A DNA stretch of 62,000 nt from Cristatella mucedo (GCA_009760855.2 WPIO01000007.1:2262501-2324500), one strand, 5' to 3'; positions 10,140 through 21,050 are shown, counted from the first letter of the stretch. Translations and numbers: made by a program. The notes: generated by a model from the letters alone, not told the origin.

Positions 10140-12655
10140 TAACGCTTGAAAGTCACAGCCGACTGACATCACGATAGTGCCTGACGACAGCATTTTAAAA
10201 GAAAGCTTAAATTCAATATGTTCTTATCATTTTGCTTCACCTAATTTTGTGCTTAAATGTTCACGCCTTCAAAAAGTGAGTATCGTTTTGGCTACTGGTC
10301 ATTTCACTCGTTTATTTTCAATCCCTCTGGCAGGTGACTGAAAATTGATTGCGTTCTCCCAATGTGCTTTAAAAGTGCATTATCATTACTCTTTTCAATT
10401 TTCTCCGCGTTGGTACACTTTCTCGTACAGTTTCTCTTAATCAGTTTACCTTGGCCTGCTCAGTCAGCTACAATAGTTTGTATAATTTCCTATGCTTAAA
10501 ATCTTTGCTGAGGCCAAACTTGAATCAAGCTCGATTAAGTTGCTATCGTAGTAACGGGAGTCAGGGGGATGATGGTGACAAGGTATGTAACCTGCAGATT
10601 ATTTGGATGAGCTCCTAACTTCGTACCTCATTTACAGCTGCAAATAAGCTACATACGGCTATATACTATATACTACATATACGCGATCATAGTATCGTGC
10701 CTGATAATCTTCTGGCGGCTTTCTAATGGGGCTAAACCAGTATGCCTGCTGGTTAGCTTGAAACTGCTGATCTCTCAAACGACCATCCTGTGACCAGACA
10801 AACAACCAGCTCGAGTTCAACTGTATCTCACCTTGCATACACCCCATTTTTCCCAAATTTGTGATCACACAATAGAAAGGGAGCTTGTAAATTAATTATT
10901 ACTTTTATATATATATATGGCACTTAACAATATTTCTGCATTGAATGCAACCCAACAATTATTAACTGGTCACCATAATGTATGTGATAGGCTTGTTTAT
11001 TAACAAATTCGATATTCCATAGACCTTAAAAAACCCACAATGGAGAAATAAAGTGATACAAGTGATTATTATGAGTTTTGATAGTGTTCAGTTTATTCAA
11101 TTACTGAATAAAATATTGTTGCCTAAAAGCTGGTTCACAAATTTGGGGAGCTTATCTATCAAGGGGGCTTATTCAAGGTAAAACACGGTAATGGTTGATT
11201 GCGACAGGACATGCAGGCAGACCCGATTACGGAATACATTAAAAATGCCCCTCACAAACGGCAGCATTTCCTAGCAACGGGGCACCTGATGTCTTAGGAG
11301 CTGCCGATCGAACAAAGAGGTAACGCGGTTGCAAAGAATCCCATAAAAAATCAGTAAGGCATTAAATGACAAAAATCAAAGGCTTGTATTTGGACCATGG
11401 CCTTTTACGGTATCTGGCAATGTCTCGGTTTTTGTTTTTACAAAATTATCACGATTATCTACTTACCAATGGACGAGATACGGACCAAAATCAAAACTGT
11501 TCGAGGGGTTCCATGTTGGCTTGCATCATTTGTGGGTCGATCACGCTCATCGGCTTCTCGATGAACTTCATTTATTGAGGTTGGAACCTGCACAAAGTTT
11601 CTCTTTTGCCCACTACATTTTTCTTATCGCGATATTTTTGGGGTCTTGATATGTTTGAAAGCCAGTTTTGCTTTAGGAACTTCACTTGTTATCACCTGTT
11701 AAAATTTGTTTAATATTGTTGGTAAATCAATAAATGCAGCTTTATAAAAAACTAATCGATTACTAGACCATTTGCAGTAACTAAAAACTACGCATATCAA
11801 TTGTTTAGGGAAAATAGTTTCTAAGGTTCCCAATGGACGGTTTAATCAGACAGAGCAATTGCTATGACGAATGTGCAGGCTTTAACCTAAGTTCAATTTG
11901 ACGTCAAGTAACAGGATGTCGTGAGGTCACTGGGGTTGCGTATCAGGTTTTGTGAGCACACCAGGAAGTAGTGTGTAGCCGATAGCGAGAAAGGATGACA
12001 TAAATTCAGATACTAGTGCTTCTGTTTTGTTATTTGAAAACAACCTGAATTTGTGTGTGCTGCATATACCAGTAGGCATACTTGAAATCTGAACTGACGT
12101 GGTATTCTAATAAAAAAAAACTTGAAAATAACACATCCAGATTGCATGAAGACATACATGAGATGTCATGTAATTCAAGTGAAACTCAGTCGAGATGATA
12201 ACCGCCCGTTTAATTAGTTGATCATAATTACCATCGGTGGTATCTCATGGTGATAAATTTAATTTAAAGCTGCCGAGCGATCAAGCTGAAGTAGCAGAGA
12301 AGTTATACCCAAGTCAGCATTCGTAAGAAGGTCAATACTCAGTCGACCTGAAACCAACTATGTGAAAAGATACGGTCTAAAATATAACTGCAACTTACTT
12401 GCAAGTTATGAAGTTGTGATACACAATTTTCAGTGATGTACTACTACTTTTCTGGGTGTTCATAATATTAATTGAAATAAAGAGACTGCTGGATTGGTTC
12501 AATATCTCCTCATGCAACGCTAATTTCCCAGTGAGTGACCTAGCAACAGGGCCTGTTTAAAAAACGCCGGATATGATCTGATGATAAGGACATATTTCCG
12601 ATCTTATTTATGTAGGGGAGCAGAGAATTTAGCAATTTCTGAGGGTGATCAGTAA
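10140..12655. other. Long stretch without recognised gene
   Basis: About 2.5 kb of AT-rich sequence, with a small (TA)n run near 10,905-10,918. The open frames at 10,659-10,868 (-) and 11,366-11,578 (+) have no recognisable domain and no convincing splice sites. Confidence 0.4.
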
Positions 12656-12659
12656 GCAT

Positions 12660-12907
12660 GGTTGTAGATCGCTAGTGGTTTTCCTAGACTAGGAGATGGA
12701 CTTCAAGATGAGCTCAGTGATAAGCAGCAGGCTTGAAGGCAGACTGCGTAGGAAGAGTAACGGGATGACGAGTCCGAGAAAGACATTTAATTAAGGATCA
12801 ACTACTTTATCGTATCTTTCTTCTTGACAAAAATACAAGGAAGTCTTACTGCTACTGGGTGGGTGTAGGTCGCTTGTGGTCTTCCTAGACTAGGAGATAT
12901 ACTTCAA
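12660..12907. repeat. Tandem duplicated segment, first unit and part of second
   Basis: A block starting near TTTTCCTAGACTAGGAGAT (12,680) runs through GATGAGCTCAGTGATAAG (12,704) to about 12,850. The same start block recurs at 12,874-12,907, where the second unit is interrupted by a LINE. The continuation of the second unit lies at 13,724-13,873. Confidence 0.8.
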
Positions 12908-13723
12908 AGGATTGGAAAGGCTGACGCTCAAAATCGGCTCTGCCAGAAAATCTCCTGTTGAATCAGCTCGAAATCTAGGTGTCGTGTTCCAAAGTGACCT
13001 CTCGTTAAACGACCACGTCAGCTCCACAGTCAAATCTGCCTACTTTCAGTTACATAACATTGCTAAAATTCGGGCTTGTTTAGATAAGGATACCACGTCT
13101 AAGTTGTTGCTGGCTTGTCTGTCGTGAGCGGCTCAGTTGCCACAACACACCACTTTTGCCGATATGCACTGGCTACCAGTCAAGCAACGGATCGACTTCA
13201 AGATTTTGACGCTCACTTTTAGGTCACTTCATTCTTTACCTCCAGCCTATCTCTCAGATCTACTCCCCCACCAGGATATGCATCGTACCTCCCGCTTTTT
13301 GGAATCCAACAGTCAACCGATACCTCGTACAAACCTCGAATCCTTTGGAGACCGTGCATTTTATTCGTATGCTCCCAAAACCCGGAACTCCCTCCCGACT
13401 TGCGTTAGAACATCCCCCGACTTAACCACATTTAAAAAGAACTTAAAATCACACCTATTTGCGATAGCATTTAGTGGGTCCCTGTGATTCGTCCTTCATG
13501 GGCTTATGCGTGCTAACACCATTGCATGCTGCCACTAACCACACTTGCATGTTGACCCTGTGCATGTCACTCCTAACCATATTATTCATGTTGTTTTTCT
13601 ATCAAGCATGATATTACTCACCATTCGATTGCATTTCCCTTCGCAGAAAATATAAAGCGCCTAGAAAGAGATTGAGTTCTCTGAGGATGCTTTATCATGT
13701 GAATTAATATTATTACTATTATA
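12908..13723 (+). mobile_element. LINE family B copy, 5'-truncated
   Basis: Starts abruptly at AGGATTGGAAAGGCTGACG and runs to a TTATTACTATTATAA tail. Encodes GSARKSPVESARNLGVVFQS, then NDHVSSTVKSAYFQLHNIAK, and after a frame break ADMHWLPVKQRIDFKILTLT through WNSLPTC.RTSPDLTTFKKN to the C terminus FSGSL and stop. The 3' untranslated region contains AAAGCGCC (13,654-13,661), the left arm of the family's terminal stem-loop. A segment present in the other copies (the LLxGLPxCAIRxLQLVQNSA region) is deleted here. Confidence 0.85.
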
Positions 13724-13873
13724 AGATGAGCTCAGTGATAAGTAGCAGGCTTGAAGGCAGACTTTGCGTAGGAAGAGTAACGAGGTGACGAGTCCGAGAA
13801 AGACATTTAATTAAGGATCAACTACTTTATCGTATCTTTCTTCTTGACAAAAATACTAGGAAGGCTTATTGCC
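13724..13873. repeat. Rest of second tandem unit, displaced by LINE
   Basis: About 150 bp that match 12,704-12,850 with only a few differences (for example GACTGCGTAGG versus GACTTTGCGTAGG). The LINE at 12,908-13,723 sits exactly at the point where the first unit reads CTTCAAGATGAG without interruption. Confidence 0.8.
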
Positions 13874-14195
13874 AGTTCACCGTAGGTTTTTCTAGGTCTT
13901 GACCAGAGAGCGATTACGTAGATTTATAAAGGTCGACAACAGCAATTTTGTATTGTGCATCTGTGATGACAATTGTGCTTACAAAAGCTTCACTTGGCCT
14001 TGAGTTAATCAGTACTTAGTACTTACTGTGAAGAGTGCTCTTTAAATCCTGCAAAAATAAAATTTAAAGTAAGGTATTATTATTATGTAAAGCTGGTAAA
14101 TTATAAGAAACCCGTAGTGCCAAGTTGTTACTACGTCGCATTTATATGCAATAGCGTGCGATTTAGCTGCACGTGCTCGTGCACGCCGCTCTTAC

Positions 14196-14329
14196 TTTTC
14201 CTCAAAATTACGATACAAGTGACGGCTGCAAGAGCAACAATCAGTCTCATCGCCACGCCTACGCCCAGTAGGCCGTTGTGAGGCTCTGGTTCTCGCGCTT
14301 GTCCTCCACCGTCAACGTACAGGATTGCA
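14196..14329 (-). CDS. Transmembrane-segment exon of a type I membrane protein
   Basis: Minus-strand exon of 134 bp with consensus splice sites at both ends: acceptor CCTTTTACAG just before 14,329 (entered in phase 2) and donor AAAA|GTAAGAG after 14,196 (left in phase 1). It encodes AILYVDGGGQAREPEPHNG, a likely extracellular juxtamembrane stretch, then LLGVGVAMRLIVALAAVTCI and VILRK, that is one hydrophobic span followed by positive residues, the usual stop-transfer layout. An arginine inside the span is unusual. The family is not recognised; the arrangement fits a receptor-like protein with ectodomain exons upstream (higher coordinates), where other minus-strand exon-like pieces are found. 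The frame stays open past the donor to 14,131, so a terminal exon is an alternative. Confidence 0.55.
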
Positions 14330-14339
14330 CTGTAAAAGG

Positions 14340-15250
14340 TCACCGTGTACAGTCAAAGCTCCAGTTTCTGAAAACAAGCTCAAATTTCGCCGTCGAAAGT
14401 TTGGCGATCTGGCGAGTGCTGAAATAAATAAATGACGTACCTGTAATTATTTCCATCAGAACTGGAGCACACCCATATGAGTGGGAAATGTTTGACTTCC
14501 TTCAATTTAGCATCAATACCCCATCGGTATTGGATATAATTATTTTCTTTCCAATCTGAAAACGTTTTATGCTATGATTTTAAACACTAATCAAGTAAAA
14601 ATTCATATCAAACTCTTAACGCTAAACTCTCAAATGATCTTAGTGAAATGACCAGCCAATGTTGATATTTTAGAAGAAGAATTCTCAGTTAGAGATAGCT
14701 GTCGCTACTGTTAGTATGCAATTGATTTGCTCCAATACCGAAAGCAGCAGGGCACTCTTTCGTAGCTCTTGTTTTGTTCTAGAAATGCCATCACAAACAG
14801 AATCCTTACAAACAGGGCTCTAGCGAAGTTCGATACCACCGTTCTTACTCGACGACACGTCACCTGGCGCTAACTCGGACGAGACCTTTACAGCCATATT
14901 TCACTGCTACCGAGGATCCGGTCGTGAAAGCAAGTAAGTATGGCAATTCAACGAGAGCGCCGAGTGTTCCAGTGCTGATGCCTATATAGCGATCCCGTCC
15001 GGCTCTGCGATTCCTTCTGCGGTCTCCCGCCATGCTGTCGGGCTGACGCCTGTAAAACCTGTGGATCTCGATAAAAGTCAGCTGTGGGCACTCTTACCAA
15101 GTGTCGCCTACCCAATCAGCCTTGTGTAATGCCAGTAGCAGCTGCTGTGTATCTCCATCTGACTCCTGTCAGCTGTTGTGCACAGCTCAGCCGGTGGTGG
15201 AACGTAAAGGTAAACAAGATTAAAACGCCCTTCAGTCGATGCTTCTGAGT
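14340..15250. other. No gene recognised; probable intron
   Basis: If the 14.2-kb exon belongs to a minus-strand gene, this is its upstream intron. No domain or repeat recognised; base composition rises toward GC after 14,880. Confidence 0.35.
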
Positions 15251-15418
15251 CAAGTAACACGTGCTGTCTGATCAAAGGCTAGTGGCTCTCCTAGGCGTTC
15301 AACTCGGGCAGGGGGACGTGGCTGCTAGCCCGACAAGGTCGAGCAGTCAATATACAGGGAGTCAACCATTTGCCCTTTCTTTTTGCAAACTTTCTTGTGC
15401 ATCGCGGCAAGTAGATGC

Positions 15419-15637
15419 TCACCGATTTAAAGAATTGGCCAACGGAGGCCTTGAGCGGTAAGATTTGGAAATTATTATAGAGTACAGAACAGATCGGATG
15501 CTCCATGGCCTTGGTGCTATAGTTGCTGAAATTCTGTCGAAGGTGTCGTCTGCCAGCAGTGGCCATTCAGGACTGAGGCCTAAGGGCTCAATCCCACCAC
15601 TTGGCTGAAGTAGTGGAAGCACTTCAACACCCGCCAA
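15419..15637 (-). CDS. Uncertain minus-strand open frame
   Basis: A 72-codon frame reading VEVLPLLQPSGGIEPLGL then FDRISATIAPRPWSIRS, with a possible donor AAATCG|GTGAGC at its 3' end near 15,420. The surrounding 0.7 kb is richer in GC than its neighbours. There is no known domain and no clear acceptor, so this is only a candidate exon. Confidence 0.2.
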   Translation of the reverse strand: MAGVEVLPLLQPSGGIEPLGLSPEWPLLADDTFDRISATIAPRPWSIRSVLYSIIISKSYRSRPPLANSLNR

Positions 15638-15877
15638 GGCTCATTAGAGTGTGTGCATGCATTTCAGCCTCTTTTAAGCGACGTGTCAAGTCTACCTCGG
15701 CTTCAGTATGTTGGTGAAAGTGTACGGAGGCAGTACTGAAGCAGAATGAGAAGTACAAAATTCATCTTTACGAGCAAGCACCAGACATTCACGTGTATTC
15801 CGGACCTATTTCAACCTACTAATTGAGTCATACCTGCAGCCGTAGGTTTGCGTAGGCTAACCTTCAATTAGCAACTA

Positions 15878-16455
15878 TAATGTTATTATTAAGAAGTTTA
15901 TTTAGCGCCCTGAGAGAACTTAAATCTATTTCTAGGCATTTAACAAGCCGTGTCAAGGAAGCATTATCAAATGGTTTGTAGTAATACGCTCAAGGTTAGC
16001 AAGCATAAAATGGTTCAAGGTGACATGGACAGGGTCAACATGTCAATATGTTTAGTGGCAGCACGTACAGTGTCAGCACAAATAAGCCCACAGAGGACGA
16101 ATCACAAGGGGTGACTAAATGCTTCAATAAAAAAATATTTAAGCGTTTTTATCTTCTTTTTAAATGCTGTCATGTCAGGGGATGTCATGATGCCATCGGA
16201 ACTGAGTTCCATGCTTTGGGAGCATACAAACAACTGGCAGGGCCTCCAAAGAATTCGACATATGGAAGAGGTATAGCGAACGATTAGACTCAGAAAAGCA
16301 GATGGCACGATGCTTAGCCTGGTGGGGAGAATAAATATGATAGATAGGCTGGAACCAAAGAATGAACTGACCTAAAAGTGAGTGATCAAACCTCGAAGTT
16401 GATACACTGATTGAGTGGGAGCCAGTGCCGCTCGGCTAGATGTAGTGAGATGCGA
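15878..16455 (-). mobile_element. LINE family B 3'-end copy
   Basis: Reverse-oriented fragment: TATTATTAAGAAG tail, stem-loop region (TTTAGCGCCCTGAGAGAAC then TCTATTTCTAGGCATTTAAC), and degraded C-terminal coding sequence (16,102-16,308, RILWRPCQLFVCSQSMELSS on the minus strand). It stops where the next copy's tail begins. Confidence 0.75.
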
Positions 16456-17215
16456 CAATAATAATAATAATAATAATAGGAATGTACTTGATAAAGCGCC
16501 CTCAGAGAACTAAATCTCTTTCTAGGCGCTTTACATTTTCTGCAAAGGGAAATGCAATTGAATGGTAAGTAAAATCATGCTTGAAAAACAAACAAAATGA
16601 ATAACATGGTTAGGGGAACTGGGACACGCACGATGGACAAGCCTAACTCTAGCGTTTTGCACCGACTGTAAGCACATGATTGCAGAAGCCGGTAGACCAG
16701 AAAGCGGAATTTCTGCAGAATTCGCGATAGATTGTCACAAATGCATGAATTATTTGGATTTATTATTCCTGTCTGAGCAAGCTTAAATTTTAGCAATGCT
16801 ATCTAGCTGAAAGTATTTAGACTTGACTGTCGAACTACTGTGATCGCCCACTGAAAGATTATGTTAGAACTTGACACGTTGACTTCGTGCTGATGCAACC
16901 AGACATATGTTGGCAGCGCCCATTTTGAGAGAGAAGCCTTCAAATTTCGAAGTCACACTTGGTTTTGCCAATAACCAGTAAAGTAGTTTAATAGTCATTC
17001 AAATTGAGAAAGATTTTCCAACATTGTGTGGATTTGATCAATACATGCAGCAACGGAGTTGACAGAATTCGATTTGTTATAGGATTACGACAGATCAAAG
17101 ACATGATACAGCTGAGTGTCATCCACATAAAAGTGAAAGCCTAAATTGTGCTTGGCGATCACATCGGCAATAAAGTCTACCGCCGTCAATGAATAGACCT
17201 GACCACAGCTGGAGC
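16456..17215 (-). mobile_element. LINE family B copy, adjacent, same orientation
   Basis: Begins with an (ATA)n tail at 16,456-16,479, then TGATAAAGCGCCCTCAGAG and GGCGCTTTACA (stem-loop), then coding remnants with an internal deletion. Upper end includes AAAGTGAAAGCCTAAATTG and GCTTGGCGATCACATCGGCA, the YADD-box neighbourhood on the minus strand. It abuts the preceding copy with no gap, so one probably inserted into the other's 5' end. Confidence 0.75.
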
Positions 17216-17219
17216 AGTC

Positions 17220-17845
17220 AGCCAATCTGGTCTCGTAGTTTTACAGACAGCTACCGGATTTTATCTATCCATCCTCTGGCTAACGTATGTATCACGAGTA
17301 TCCTAGGATTATGTTCGTCAAGTTTACTCATAATTGCTCAATCTCACACGGCAGGTAATCGTAAAGACAGCACAGCTGTTTGTTTAAAATCGCCGTAAGC
17401 CACCGAGATCGGCTGGTCTTTTTCGCGAGCTTCAGAGTATAAAGGTGCTGGATAATCTCCCATCACCTCAACTTTTCTCAGCCCGAAAACTGCAACAGTA
17501 TTAAGTGGCCCGGCAGAGTTTCCAGTGGACCAAGTACTACTAGAGTCTTTCAGTGTACTATTATATACAACACTGCCTAGATTTCACTGTCCACGGCAGC
17601 ACGCACGTTGCTTCATTTCTTGTTACTGCTGCCTAGAGGTTTAGGAATTTACGTGTCAATATAATGGTTGCACACGGTTTACCCTAAGGAAAACACGATT
17701 TGGAAAGGAGGTATAGCCCCCATCAAAACTAGCATTTATATAAAGCTTTTAATTCAGGAAGTAGCGATAAAAAACGTGGTTCTTTCCATTCTAAAGCCAG
17801 AAACTAACGCCACTTTACAGAGAGCGATTATTGAGCGTGTAAGTG
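17220..17845. other. No gene recognised
   Basis: Sequence between LINE copies; nothing recognised. The short frame at 17,668-17,850 runs into the LINE tail. Confidence 0.4.
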
Positions 17846-17847
17846 TA

Positions 17848-18178
17848 TGATAATAATAATATTAATAATAATGCACTTGATAAAGCGCCCTCAGAGAACT
17901 CAATCTCTCTCTAGGCGCTTTACATTTGCTGCAAAGGAAAATGCAATTGAATGGTGAGTAATATCATGCTTGATAAACAAACAAAATGAGTAACGGTTAC
18001 TAATGGTAATGTAAAAAGTAAAAGTAAGTAATGGTTAGGAGTGACATGCACAGGGTCAACATGCACGTGTGGTTCGTGGCAGCATGCACAGTGTCAGTAC
18101 GCATTAGCACGTGAAGGACGAATCCCGGGGACCCACTAAATGCTGTCCTATAGGTTTGTTTTTAAGTTCTTTTTAAAT
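17848..18178 (-). mobile_element. LINE family B 3' end with intact stem-loop
   Basis: Reverse-oriented 3' end with an (ATA)n tail, then a perfect stem: AAAGCGCC at 17,882-17,889 and GGCGCTTT at 17,914-17,921. It breaks off at about 18,178 within the C-terminal codons (minus strand FKKNLKTNL). Confidence 0.85.
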
Positions 18179-18247
18179 GATACACAAGCCAGAGATGCAT
18201 GAGCTAGGAAACCTATCATATGTTGTATATGCTGCACAAATTTGCTG

Positions 18248-18251
<4 letters not shown>

Positions 18252-18312
<61 letters not shown>
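18252..18312. repeat. (AC)n microsatellite
   Basis: About 61 bp of pure CA dinucleotide repeat, 20 bp downstream (minus-strand sense) of the candidate donor at 18,333. Confidence 0.95.
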
Positions 18313-18315
<3 letters not shown>

Positions 18316-18333
18316 GAAACTTTGTTCGCATAC

Positions 18334-18565
18334 CTTTAGCTTGTACGAATTGTAGGTTGTAGTTTTTTGAGCTCCAGGACATTCACCTTCATTCCATTCG
18401 AGGAAGCAGCAGCTGTAGTTGTAAGTGGCAGCTTCTAGTGAAACTAAATTCGCCCAAACTGCCAAAGTATATTTGGCAGACTCTGAATCCATTTGATTTG
18501 GCACCCAGCATAATGCTTCATCTGATTCATGCGTATTTGATACACGCAGAGAGATGCGTGCCGAT
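18334..18565 (-). CDS. Candidate ectodomain exon, unit 1 of a duplicated pair
   Basis: Minus-strand frame coding SLRVSNTHESDEALCWVPNQ, then SAKYTLAVWANLVSLEAATY and NYSCCFLEWNEGECPGAQK, ending at a good donor CTAAAG|GTATGCG. A related sequence at 25,838-26,085 keeps V-x-N-T-H-E-S, A-L, S-A, L-A-x-W, V-S-x-E, N-Y-S-C-x-L-E-W-N-x-G and Q-K. Conservation of spaced hydrophobics, cysteine and tryptophan looks like a folded extracellular domain. The family is not recognised (no confident immunoglobulin or fibronectin III match by eye). The true acceptor is unclear: candidates are near 18,634 (CTGCTTGCAG) and inside the frame. It could belong with the transmembrane exon at 14.2 kb. Confidence 0.45.
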
Positions 18566-18639
18566 ATGGTTGAATTCAGGGTAAAGAAGCATTTAAACCA
18601 GCTGAATGGTAACAGCATTGTGGTACTTCTTTGACTGCA

Positions 18640-18790
18640 AGCAGATTATGGGATGGCGCTGTTACACTCTGTAAGCCACTTGGATCGCGAGCAGGGGGCG
18701 TCACATCAATGCATGCTAGCAAAAACGCTACTGTCGTCACGAACGCATGGTAAAAATTGATTGGAGGTGGTAATAGCGAGAGCAAATCTA
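18640..18790 (-). CDS. Candidate signal-peptide-like exon, unit 1
   Basis: Minus-strand frame reading NFYHAFVTTVAFLLACIDVT then PPARDPSGLQSVTAPSHNLL. The hydrophobic run followed by a cysteine/small-residue region resembles a secretion signal. The second duplicate (27.0-27.2 kb) keeps V-A-F-x-L-A-C-I-D, then D-x-S-G-x-Q-S and A-P-S-x-N-L-L-A, but has frame damage. No start codon with strong context was proven. Confidence 0.3.
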
Positions 18791-19149
18791 AGGTACAGAA
18801 AACCTGCGCAACTTGAAGGAACTTGACAGTATCGTCGGCTAAGAACCCAGACCAGCCAGGTAGTCACTGCTAGACTGTTGGGTCCATGTTGGTTATCATC
18901 GGCCACACTACCAGATCACACATCTCTGCTCACTGGCTGCTTCCAGACTGCGAGGCTAATTGAGGGCGTCTCAAGTTACATATCAGACCGCTGGTGACAG
19001 GGAACCACTGAGTAGACACGTCCTACAGAGTGAGTCACATGGAGGCGAAGTCTACCGGACTGAGGCTGCAGAAGGCGGGGCAAATAAAGTCTTGAAGATT
19101 GCGAGTTCCACGAAATACCGTACCCAGCTTAGGTAATTCCGACTCACGT

Positions 19150-20020
19150 GTCACTTTCTGACACAACTGCAGTCTCTAACGTACCAACATCATAGGAATG
19201 CTTGCTCTGAGGAATCATTAACCGTGACTCGTTTTAGACATTTACATCTAGTTGGTGTTAATTTTTAAATGGCTACTAATAAGCTATAGTTAATAAAAAT
19301 AGAATAAAATGGAATACTTATAGTAAAAGCCATAGAATATAAACAATCAAGTGAGCACCAGGTTTTTCGTTCAATCTTTGCTATGGAGGGACTATAGTGT
19401 ATAAGAACAAAGTGGGTTCGAGGTTTCTAAATCAATCCCCCTGTAGTAAGCTTAGTTTGCTAGTAAGTTAGATGATAAGTTAGTTAGTCAGTTTGTCAGT
19501 AAAAATCACTCAAGACACTAACGTATCCTTCAAAGTATGACATTTCTACCCCCAGTATGACAGCAATGACGATTCGTCTCAAAGAAGGGAGGGTTTAATT
19601 GGCCAATTTACATATGAAGCTGCTATATGCAAACTCATTGTCATTATTGAAAGCTCTGTCCTGTGCCTCCATTTGGCAAGCGTTAGATATGAAAAAATAA
19701 AACCTATATTTTATTCTGAAACGTAGCTTACTATTTAAATAAAATGAATTCAAAAATGGTCAGTGCGTCTGTTAGTTCTGTACAGGCGATTTCATGTTTC
19801 TCTGGTACTCACGGCTGATGAATAAATGACATAAAATAAGATCTATTGGAGATATATTTCGCTCTATTGGAAAATAATTTAATTTATTTTTAAATACGTT
19901 ATATTTCTATTTCCATACAGATTTTCTACCATTAACTAAAAACTGTAAGCTTTTCAGTGAGTAGGGGTGGTCTCGTGAGCCGTGCAACGCAAGTAATGGA
20001 GAATATATCCAGCCTCTTTT
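19150..20020. other. AT-rich, no gene recognised
   Basis: AT-rich sequence with no open frame of interest and no recognised repeat. Confidence 0.4.
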
Positions 20021-20024
20021 TCAG

Positions 20025-20115
20025 TGCTCCTCTTGCAGTGAGTGTTTTAAAGCACATTGATAGACATTTAGTCCTGTTGTGGCTCTATATAAACAACCTA
20101 TAATTTCTAATAACA
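20025..20115 (+). mobile_element. SINE-1 3'-half fragment
   Basis: TGCAGTGAGTGTTTTAAAGC followed by ACATTGATAGACATTTAG and GGCTCTATATAAACAACC matches, with decay, the 3' half of SINE-1 (GCGCCTGTATGGAGATTAAG ... GGGGCGCTATACAAATG). It lies about 40 bp from a TGCG microsatellite. Confidence 0.5.
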
Positions 20116-20139
20116 TATATGCGCTCAAGCGGGAGCGCT

Positions 20140-20258
20140 CATGCGTGCTTGCGTGCGTGCGTGCGTGCGTGCGTGCTTGCGTGCGTGCGTGCTTGCGTGC
20201 GTGCGTGCTTGCGTGCGTGCGTGCATGCGTGCTTGCGTGCTTGCGTGCTTGCGTGCGT
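20140..20258. repeat. Imperfect (TGCG)n / TGCT microsatellite
   Basis: About 120 bp of TGCG tetramers with scattered TGCT and TGCA units. The ACVRACVRAC-type frames across it are artefacts. Confidence 0.95.
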
Positions 20259-20281
20259 GTCAGTGTCACCAACGTGCTTGC

Positions 20282-20450
20282 GAAAATCCAACTAGCTCCA
20301 AGGCTACATCGAGGCGTGATTAGTGTGATTCCATTTTAGCTTGGCTACCAAATGAAAGCCATTTGGCAAAGGCAGCTATCGATGAATATGAATGCAAGGC
20401 GAGTCATACAATTCCAGAGGTTTAGCCGTGTTTCTTCTATGCAGGTAGAG
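20282..20450 (+). mobile_element. LINE family A fragment
   Basis: AACTAGCTCCAAGGCTACAT, then TTCCATTTTAGCTTGGCTAC and CAGAGGTTTAGCCGTGTTTC parallel the LTSSLVLSRLDxCNSLLAGLP to FKSxWFEHVSPLLKE segment of family A. Short and decayed. Confidence 0.65.
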
Positions 20451-20574
20451 CTTAAGCGGCTAGAATGAGAATGAGCTAGAATGAGAATCTAGAATGAGTT
20501 GGGCTTCAGAAGCAGACACGTAGCCAGCTGTCCAAATTAACCTAGGCCCGGACCGGCGCAGGCGGCTCAGGGCC

Positions 20575-20640
20575 TATGCCTTCCGGCCAGGCCTAGAGGC
20601 AAATTTAGGGACAAATTTAGGCAAATTTGCAGCCCGGGCC
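20575..20640. repeat. Short AAATTTAGG repeat
   Basis: GGCAAATTTAGGGACAAATTTAGGCAAATTTGC: three near-copies of a 12-base unit within a GC-rich patch. Confidence 0.55.
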
Positions 20641-20799
20641 AGTAGGCCTTGCTCCCTGCAGCCTAGGCGTGGCAACGCGCTAGTTCTGGAGTCGGGCCTG
20701 CGTAGCAGTAGCGAATGAGGTAATCATACTCTGCAATCCCACAGCTAGTAGCCCTGCGTCTAGAATGACGGAGCTACATGCGGCTAAGACAGCGAAAGC

Positions 20800-21050
20800 C
20801 TTGAGTGGAAAACATAAACCTTCAACACAAGGCAGCGCTGGCGTCAGCAGTACAGGGTCCTCATCTAGAAGAGACGTACTCACGCTAGCCGTCTGAACCT
20901 GTTATTTTCGCAGGCATTGCGTCGATCAGCAGTGTTAGAATAAATGACGACGCACAAGCAAAGCCGCCCCAGCAATGGTGCCAGCAATAATGGCCTGGCA
21001 GAATCGCAGACCTGAGCCTCTGAGGGGGTTGGCTAAGACAAATATACCTC
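20800..21050 (-). CDS. Two possible minus-strand exons with transmembrane segment
   Basis: After acceptor TTTGTCTTAG (about 21,035) the minus strand reads GSGLRFCQAIIAGTIAGAAL and LVRR, a hydrophobic span capped by arginines, with a possible donor at CTT|GTGCGT. After a second acceptor AATAACAG (about 20,898) it reads VQTASVSTSLLDEDPVLLTP to PCVE, with a possible donor GAAG|GTTTATG. Joined phases would be consistent (0 to 0). No family is recognised and the donors are weak, so this is a speculative pair. Confidence 0.25.

Larger units (their letters stand above)
18334..19140. repeat. Duplicated segment D1, unit 1
   Basis: About 0.8 kb that is clearly related to 25,835-26,085 plus 26,990-27,520. 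Shared blocks include CTGCAAGCAGATT, GCTAGC(A/G)AAAACGCTACTG, GAGCAAATCTAA, GGTTATCATCGGCCACA and ATAAAGTCTTG. The second unit has a LINE inserted. Divergence is substantial, so the duplication is old. Confidence 0.75.
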
